Shown piece by piece: positions 1 to 4,695 of a DNA stretch of 6,101 nucleotides; positions within the stretch are counted from its first letter, which is position 1; each line of letters begins with the position of its first letter. The notes beneath the pieces were generated by a model that saw only the letters and a program-made list of their open reading frames with translations, was not told the origin of the DNA and did not search any database. The DNA comes from an uncultured Bacillota bacterium. Its GTDB lineage: Bacteria > Bacillota_I > Bacilli_A > RF39 > UBA660. The translations under genes and the position numbers were made by a program. Location of the stretch: NCBI GenBank assembly GCA_948466105.1, contig CAOJZR010000041.1:1-6101 (forward strand), in the 5' to 3' direction.

Positions 1-1152
1 GGCAGCTTCATTTAATAAATTTTCAAGATCTGCACCACTAAAACCAACAGTACGTTTAGCAATATTTGATAATTTTATACCTTTAGCAAAAGTTTTTCCT
101 TTTGCATGCACATTTAATATTTCTTCACGGCCCTTTATATCTGGCAAATTGACAGTCACTTGTCTATCAAAACGACCTGGTCTAAGTAAAGCAGGGTCTA
201 AAACATCTGGACGGTTAGTAGCCGCAATAATGATAATACCTTCATTAGCACCAAATCCATCCATTTCTGTTAGTAATTGATTTAATGTTTGCTCCCTTTC
301 ATCGTGGCCTCCACCAAGACCTGCTCCTCTTTGACGACCAACTGCATCTATTTCATCAATAAAGATTAAACATGGCGCACTATGCTTAGCTTGCTTAAAC
401 ATATCTCTAACACGACTAGCACCTACTCCGACAAAAAGTTCAACAAATTCTGAACCACTTATATAGAAAAATGGTACATTAGCTTCTCCTGCAACTGCAC
501 GAGCAAGAAGTGTTTTTCCTGTTCCTGGAGGACCAACTAAAAGAACACCTTTAGGAATACGAGCCCCCATCTTTTGAAATTTCTTTGGATTTTTAAGAAA
601 ATCAATAAGTTCTGCAACCTCTTCTTTTTCTTCATCTAGACCTGCAACATTTTTAAAAGTAATGCGGTTATCATTTTTACTTAATTTAGCTCTACTTCTT
701 CCAAAATCCATTGATTTATTAGCGCTTCCCATTTGCTTAGTAACAAATAAAAAGCCAACTCCTAAAATAACAACCATTGGTAAAACATTAACCAAAAATA
801 ATAAAAATGTACTTGACTCTGGATCAGATACTGTATCTAACTTAAAGCCATATTGCTTTTCAGCTGTTAATAATACTGTCATCACTTCTTCAGCTAAAGG
901 AACTTTTAGTGCAAAAGTCTCATTATCATTATATCCTTTTAGCTTACCTTTTATTTCATATATACTTGCTCTACTTCTAGGCACAATCACTACTTCTTCA
1001 ACTTCACCTTTATTTACAGAACGCATAAACTCATCATAGGTCAAGACATTAACTTTATGGTTCATAATGTCAAATAAATAAACAATAGAAATAATAACAA
1101 TTCCTAAAAATAAATAAGGTAATATTCTACTTTTTACTGTTTTTTTATTCAT
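1..1152 (-). CDS. ftsH: ATP-dependent zinc metalloprotease FtsH, N-terminal 384 codons (3' end outside window)
   Basis: Membrane-anchored hexameric AAA+ protease that extracts and degrades damaged membrane proteins and short-lived regulators. I translated it from the ATG at 1152. Residues about 10-28 form the first membrane segment ([17 protein letters not shown]), followed by an extracytoplasmic FtsH-extracellular domain of roughly 85 residues and a second membrane segment at about 116-138. The AAA+ module follows: Walker A GPPGTGKT at 207-214, pore-loop [10 protein letters not shown], Walker B LIFIDEID at 262-269, and the second region of homology [19 protein letters not shown] with arginine fingers R327 and R330. 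The sequence stops in the AAA lid ([13 protein letters not shown]), so the HEXXH zinc-protease domain lies beyond the left edge. An AAAGGAG ribosome binding site (1160-1166) lies 7 bases before the start. The gene begins 15 bp after the tilS stop, so the two are almost certainly cotranscribed. Identification is secure; nothing visible looks damaged. Confidence 0.98.
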   Translation of the reverse strand, partial: MNKKTVKSRILPYLFLGIVIISIVYLFDIMNHKVNVLTYDEFMRSVNKGEVEEVVIVPRSRASIYEIKGKLKGYNDNETFALKVPLAEEVMTVLLTAEKQYGFKLDTVSDPESSTFLLFLVNVLPMVVILGVGFLFVTKQMGSANKSMDFGRSRAKLSKNDNRITFKNVAGLDEEKEEVAELIDFLKNPKKFQKMGARIPKGVLLVGPPGTGKTLLARAVAGEANVPFFYISGSEFVELFVGVGASRVRDMFKQAKHSAPCLIFIDEIDAVGRQRGAGLGGGHDEREQTLNQLLTEMDGFGANEGIIIIAATNRPDVLDPALLRPGRFDRQVTVNLPDIKGREEILNVHAKGKTFAKGIKLSNIAKRTVGFSGADLENLLNEAA

Positions 1153-1167
1153 CTTGTTTCTCCTTTT

Positions 1168-2493
1168 CTAATAGTACTTCAGTATTATATCATACTTTTC
1201 TTCATTTGATTTGTCAAATTTAGATTTTTTTAGGCCTGGTAACCATACTATTTCATCATTTGAATCTAAAACCACAGGCCAAACATCTCTATCTTTCAAA
1301 TCTATTTTTTCATCAATAAAAATATCCTTTATTTTTTTACTGCCGATCATTCCTTTAACATGCATCTTATCACCATCTATTCTATTTCTTACATGTAATG
1401 GGAATTTTATGTCTTCAAAGGATAGACGGCACACGTTATTATCAGTTTGTTTGGACTCATTTACAACTTCTATATTCATTCCATTAGGTAAATTCACATG
1501 ATTAATTATTTCAATTTCATAACTGTCTGTTTTAGTTTCCTCTAAAGTTAAAACCAAATTATTATATGATTTTACTGCTTTTATATTATTAGGTAAATGT
1601 ATCTGTAAACTTGGTTTATTTGACATTATGACACTATGTAGAAGTTCCGCATGGCGATCTGTTATAAGCATCAAATCATCTTGGTAAATACGTTCCAAAA
1701 TATAGTAAATTATTTTCATCTGAATAACATATTCTTCTTTTTTAAATTCTTCGATATTTATTGTATCTTGTGGATAAACACGTTTTATTATTTTACTTAC
1801 TTGTAAATCAATATAATCATTATATGCAAGTAAAGTTTTACTAAACTTATAAAATTTGTTATGAACATTTTTGTCTTCTTTTTTAAATTCAGGAACAATG
1901 TATTTACGAAAGCGATTTCTTGTATAGACATCTTTTTGATTTGAAGCATCTTGAACAAATTCAATATTATTTTCTTGATTATATTTTAATATATCAGACT
2001 TTGTAACATTAATAAGCGGTCTTATAATGGTATAATCTTTTTGCTTTACAACTTTTGAAAAACCACTATAACCTCTTAAGGTTGAGCCCCTTACAATGCG
2101 CATTAATATTGTTTCAATTAAATCATCACCATGATGTGCGGTCAATAAATATTTGGCATTATATTTTTTAACAATTTTTCCAAAATAGTTATATCGTTTA
2201 CTTCTTGCTTCATTATGAAAATTATCATCACCATAATCTTCTATCACCATGGATTCAAAAACAATATTCTTATTTTTGCAGAAATTTTCCACAAAAACTT
2301 TTTCACTTATACTTTCTTTCCTAACATTATGATTAACATGTGCACATATCACTTCAACATCTATAAATTCTTTTATTTTAGCCATAATTGATAACATTGC
2401 CATTGAATCAGGACCACCTGACACTGCTACAACAACACTATCACCATATTTTATTCCAATCTCATTTAATAAAAAATCAAAAACACTGTCCAT
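1168..2493 (-). CDS. tilS: tRNA(Ile)-lysidine synthetase TilS
   Basis: Attaches lysine to C34 of the CAU-anticodon tRNA-Ile, using ATP, so that it reads AUA instead of AUG; an essential cytoplasmic enzyme, and AUA codons are frequent in this AT-rich DNA. The 441-residue product has the N-type ATP pyrophosphatase P-loop SGGPDS at 25-30, HVNHNVR at 52-58, EARSKRY at 95-101 and TAHHGDDLIET at 118-128, all family signatures. The middle (about 200-360) is the less conserved linker and tRNA-recognition region. The end (about 370-441, with KKIKDIFIDEKI and DEIVWLPGLKKS) matches the C-terminal TilS domain. Length is normal for Bacillota. The ATG at 2493 is preferred over an out-of-frame ATG at 2500 because AAGAGGA sits 7 bases upstream. 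The gene ends in TAG, 15 bp before ftsH. The hpt gene that often separates these two genes is missing. A promoter at 2526-2534 probably drives the pair. Confidence 0.97.
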   Translation of the reverse strand: MDSVFDFLLNEIGIKYGDSVVVAVSGGPDSMAMLSIMAKIKEFIDVEVICAHVNHNVRKESISEKVFVENFCKNKNIVFESMVIEDYGDDNFHNEARSKRYNYFGKIVKKYNAKYLLTAHHGDDLIETILMRIVRGSTLRGYSGFSKVVKQKDYTIIRPLINVTKSDILKYNQENNIEFVQDASNQKDVYTRNRFRKYIVPEFKKEDKNVHNKFYKFSKTLLAYNDYIDLQVSKIIKRVYPQDTINIEEFKKEEYVIQMKIIYYILERIYQDDLMLITDRHAELLHSVIMSNKPSLQIHLPNNIKAVKSYNNLVLTLEETKTDSYEIEIINHVNLPNGMNIEVVNESKQTDNNVCRLSFEDIKFPLHVRNRIDGDKMHVKGMIGSKKIKDIFIDEKIDLKDRDVWPVVLDSNDEIVWLPGLKKSKFDKSNEEKYDIILKYY

Positions 2494-2500
2494 ATATCAT

Positions 2501-2507
2501 TCCTCTT
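2501..2507 (-). promoter_or_regulatory. tilS ribosome binding site
   Basis: AAGAGGA on the minus strand, 7 bases before the ATG at 2493. It settles the start, because another ATG at 2500 directly abuts this site and is in a different frame, leaving no usable spacing. Confidence 0.8.
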
Positions 2508-2525
2508 ATCAATAACATCATTTAC

Positions 2526-2534
2526 ATTATAACA
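2526..2534 (-). promoter_or_regulatory. Extended -10 promoter for tilS-ftsH
   Basis: The minus strand reads TGTTATAAT: a perfect TATAAT (2526-2531) preceded by the TGn extension (2532-2534), typical of vegetative sigma-A promoters that tolerate a poor -35. At 17-bp spacing the -35 would be TATTTT (2549-2554), which is weak. A TTGACT at 2554-2559 lies 22 bp away, too far for normal use. The predicted transcript begins near 2519, giving a leader of about 25 bases that carries the AAGAGGA site. Its position directly after a terminator supports an independent housekeeping transcription unit. Confidence 0.65.
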
Positions 2535-2545
2535 AATTTTTTATT

Positions 2546-2571
2546 AAAAAAATAGTCAAAAATGTTGACTA
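2546..2571 (-). terminator. Intrinsic terminator after spoIIR
   Basis: On the minus strand TAGTCAA (2565-2571) and TTGACTA (2553-2559) form a 7-bp stem around a 5-base loop, followed at once by seven U residues (2546-2552). The stem has few G-C pairs and is therefore weak, but the geometry and uridine tail are right for a rho-independent terminator. It lies about 50 bases past the spoIIR stop and just before the tilS promoter, exactly where a unit boundary is expected. Confidence 0.65.
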
Positions 2572-2623
2572 CTTTAATTGGATTTAAATCTTTTCTTATT
2601 TTTATAGTTTGATTATACATTTT

Positions 2624-3148
2624 TTATAGATACTTCTCAAGCATTTCCTTTACAAAACTTTTATATTCTACTTCAGTGCTTTCAGTAGCTTCCAATAAGC
2701 ATAATGGTGGAAATAAAACACACCACCAATTATCACCCTCACCTTTGCCTAATGTGATTAATAAAGACTCATACATTCCCTCTTCATAAGTTATACCTTT
2801 AAATTCTTTTCTAGGAAAATAATTATAACCAAAATTAACCTTATATCCTAAATCATATTTTTCTTGGTTTAAAACTTTACCTACTGTCATATCAATATTA
2901 TCTAAATTATCAATTAAGCGTTTTCTTGCTTCTTCTATGGTTGTTGTATTATTCAAAAGTTTATATAATTCTTGTTCTATTTCTTGCTTGACTATTTTTT
3001 TTATGTCTTGATCCTGTGGTTCATTGCTATTTGCAAGAATTCTTACTCTTATAGCTTCATCAGGAATTGTGGTTCTACTTTCAACATTTTGACCTAAAAA
3101 AGTATAACTGCAAACAATTACTATTATTAAAATAACGATTTTTTTCAT
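2624..3148 (-). CDS. spoIIR: Stage II sporulation protein R (SpoIIR)
   Basis: In Bacillus, SpoIIR is made in the forespore, exported into the space between the two septal membranes, and triggers the mother-cell protease SpoIIGA to cleave pro-sigma-E, so coupling the two cell programmes. The 174-residue product starts with a hydrophobic export segment (about 3-18). It then has the family signature IPDEAIRVRILANSNEPQDQ (28-47), a charged helical stretch (about 48-95), and the highly conserved C-terminal motif LGKGEGDNWWCVLFPPLC (133-150). Cys143 and Cys150 are the conserved pair. It is shorter than B. subtilis SpoIIR (about 220 residues), lacking the variable tail. The ATG at 3148 has a perfect AGGAGG 9 bases upstream. 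A terminator follows it. A sigma-F promoter would be expected; only a weak candidate is visible (see findings). The gene looks intact and is the best evidence that the organism, or its recent ancestor, forms endospores. Confidence 0.94.
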   Translation of the reverse strand: MKKIVILIIVIVCSYTFLGQNVESRTTIPDEAIRVRILANSNEPQDQDIKKIVKQEIEQELYKLLNNTTTIEEARKRLIDNLDNIDMTVGKVLNQEKYDLGYKVNFGYNYFPRKEFKGITYEEGMYESLLITLGKGEGDNWWCVLFPPLCLLEATESTEVEYKSFVKEMLEKYL

Positions 3149-3150
3149 TT

Positions 3151-3183
3151 AAAAATACCTCCTAACTTAATAGTGGTATTTTT
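3151..3183 (-). repeat. 9-bp inverted repeat overlapping the spoIIR ribosome binding site
   Basis: AAAAATACC at 3151-3159 pairs perfectly with GGTATTTTT at 3175-3183 across a 15-base loop. On the transcribed minus strand the upstream arm is AAAAATACC and the downstream arm GGTATTTTT, so the hairpin ends in a run of U. The final two G residues of the spoIIR AGGAGG are inside the downstream arm. The element could act as a weak terminator for the upstream 478-residue gene, as a partial block on spoIIR translation in read-through transcripts, or as both. Only two G-C pairs are present, so stability is modest. Confidence 0.5.
3158..3163 (-). promoter_or_regulatory. spoIIR ribosome binding site
   Basis: A perfect AGGAGG on the minus strand, 9 bases before the ATG at 3148. 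It fixes the spoIIR start. Its two 3'-most G residues lie in one arm of the inverted repeat at 3151-3183, so access to it may depend on where transcription began. Confidence 0.85.
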
Positions 3184-3200
3184 TTATGCTTTTATTCATT

Positions 3201-4637
3201 TTATTTATACGTATATTGTAATCCTGATGTATAACTTGTTGGGAAGCTTCTTGTTGTTCCGTTTTGTCTTTGTAAATAAGTATTGTAATAATCTTTATTA
3301 TCTGTACCTATTTTTATAGCTTTATATAAATCATTATCAATTTTTCGTGTTACAAATTCACCTGTTTCATAAAAATATGGCATATCAATCATCTCAACTT
3401 CACTATTTTCTTTTAAAATGAAAATATCAGATAAATATTGGGCCTTATTTGAAACATAAGTTATATCTACAGCTTTGGAATCTAATTTAATAAATGTCTC
3501 ACTATAAAAGTTTACTTTAGATAAAGCCACGTAAGATAATTGTGAATATTCTACAGCATTTTTATCTAATATAATACCTACATTACCATTAGCTGTTATA
3601 CGAACACTAGCTTTCTGTGCAATTTTTTCTTTTAATGGAATACTAAGTTGTGACATATCTCTTCGATATGAGCTAAAGTTTTTAGGATAAACTTGTGGTA
3701 ATGGAGTTAAACTACCATCTTCTAACCTTAAAAAGTTATAACGTTTAATATTAGAAGTAACTTCTTTTAGTGTTACATTTTTGCCATAGCGTTCTAATTT
3801 AATGGTTTCAAAATTATTATTTTCTGGAAATTTTAGTGCTTCTATACTATCGTCTTCCATAATGAAAATCATTTCAGGTATAGAGTTTTTACTACAAGAA
3901 TTGATAACAATATCTTTTACTTTTTTGTCAGTCTTAATAGTATATAATTTATTAGGAATGATTGTTTTTTTGGCATTTTCACTTAAATATTTATCATTTA
4001 AAAAGTTTTTTTTGATTTTTATTTGGGCTTTACCAAATTCATTTATTTTTATATCAAATGGATATGTATAGTTTTTATTTATACTAAGTTCTTTGAAACT
4101 TTTTGATAAATCAATATTAAATGATTTATCATATACAGATGGAATAATTTCTTGCTTGCTTTTCATTTTAGCTATAGCCTGACCTTTTTCATCAATAGTA
4201 ATTGTCTGAACTTTACTAAAACCTGCAATTACATCTGTTGATTTAAACTCACCATTTTTGTAAAGTTTTTCCATATCTAATAACTCAATTTGCTCAAAAA
4301 TATTTAGCATAGCTACGTTTATTTTTCCATCTTTTTGAAACAAACAAATATCTTTTATTGGTGTCTTAGTCTCAATCACATTATCAACACCTTTTTTTAT
4401 TTTATTTTTAATTTGATAATCAAATAAACCTGATGATAAAGCTAAATCGCCTACTCTTATTATAGCTTTGTTATTATCTACATTAACACTAAATATATAA
4501 TTAGTATCTTCATTAGTATAACTTACATTTTGTGCTTGAACTGTTATACTATTAGTTACTACAAGTGTAGTTGATAGTGTTACAACAATAAAGCCTTTCT
4601 TAAATATCTTTTTTAATTTTTGTTTATTTATTTGCAT
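3201..4637 (-). CDS. Secreted protein of unknown function with internal beta-rich repeats
   Basis: I do not recognise a family. The 478-residue product begins with a classical signal peptide: basic n-region (MQINKQKLKKIFKKG), hydrophobic core (about 15-30) and a signal peptidase I site V33-Q34-A35. There is no lipobox, LPXTG motif or second membrane segment, so release or non-covalent wall attachment is likely. The mature part is rich in Lys, Asn, Ile and alternating hydrophobic residues, indicating mostly beta structure. A unit of the form 'xDIxxxxx...(I/F)(L/F)xx(D/E)(D/N)(G/S)x(I/V/L)xxL' recurs near 94-110, 240-270, 293-313 and 388-417, reminiscent of propeller blades; this comparison was made by eye. 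Only two cysteines occur (98, 248). The ATG at 4637 follows AAGGGGGAAAG (G-run 4645-4649), 7 bases away. It has its own promoter at 4665-4693 and lies between a large surface protein gene and spoIIR, which does not assign a role. Confidence 0.85.
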   Translation of the reverse strand: MQINKQKLKKIFKKGFIVVTLSTTLVVTNSITVQAQNVSYTNEDTNYIFSVNVDNNKAIIRVGDLALSSGLFDYQIKNKIKKGVDNVIETKTPIKDICLFQKDGKINVAMLNIFEQIELLDMEKLYKNGEFKSTDVIAGFSKVQTITIDEKGQAIAKMKSKQEIIPSVYDKSFNIDLSKSFKELSINKNYTYPFDIKINEFGKAQIKIKKNFLNDKYLSENAKKTIIPNKLYTIKTDKKVKDIVINSCSKNSIPEMIFIMEDDSIEALKFPENNNFETIKLERYGKNVTLKEVTSNIKRYNFLRLEDGSLTPLPQVYPKNFSSYRRDMSQLSIPLKEKIAQKASVRITANGNVGIILDKNAVEYSQLSYVALSKVNFYSETFIKLDSKAVDITYVSNKAQYLSDIFILKENSEVEMIDMPYFYETGEFVTRKIDNDLYKAIKIGTDNKDYYNTYLQRQNGTTRSFPTSYTSGLQYTYK

Positions 4638-4664
4638 TTTCTTTCCCCCTTAATTAATACTGGT

Positions 4665-4693
4665 AGAATATCTCATTTTTATATTATTGTCAA
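4665..4693 (-). promoter_or_regulatory. Sigma-A promoter for the 478-residue secreted protein gene
   Basis: On the minus strand TTGACA (4688-4693), a perfect -35, is followed after exactly 17 bp by TATTCT (4665-4670), a 4-of-6 match to TATAAT. The -35 begins only 2 bp past the stop codon of the upstream glycine-rich gene. Transcription should start near 4658, giving a leader of about 20 bases that holds the G-rich ribosome binding site. No hairpin terminator is seen between the upstream stop and this promoter, so read-through from upstream is also possible. Confidence 0.7.
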
Positions 4694-4695
4694 AT

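Noticed and set aside
662..1039. Open frame of 125 codons on the plus strand
   Set aside because: It lies wholly antisense to the N-terminal half of ftsH, has no ribosome binding site, and its sequence is explained by the ftsH codons on the other strand.
1211..1501. Open frame of 96 codons on the plus strand
   Set aside because: Antisense to the conserved C-terminal domain of tilS; no ribosome binding site or recognisable protein features.
2624..3148. Possible lipoprotein cysteine (Cys13) in SpoIIR
   Set aside because: The preceding residues IVIV lack the small residue needed at -1 of a lipobox; Cys13 lies inside the hydrophobic segment.
3206..3215. Perfect 10-bp palindrome TATACGTATA as an operator
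   Set aside because: It lies in and just before the last codons of the 478-residue gene, is short and AT-rich, and no second copy was noticed, so chance is an adequate explanation.
3802..4071. Hydrophobic open frame of 89 codons on the plus strand
   Set aside because: Antisense to the 478-residue secreted protein; the hydrophobic residues arise from complementing Lys/Asn/Glu-rich codons.
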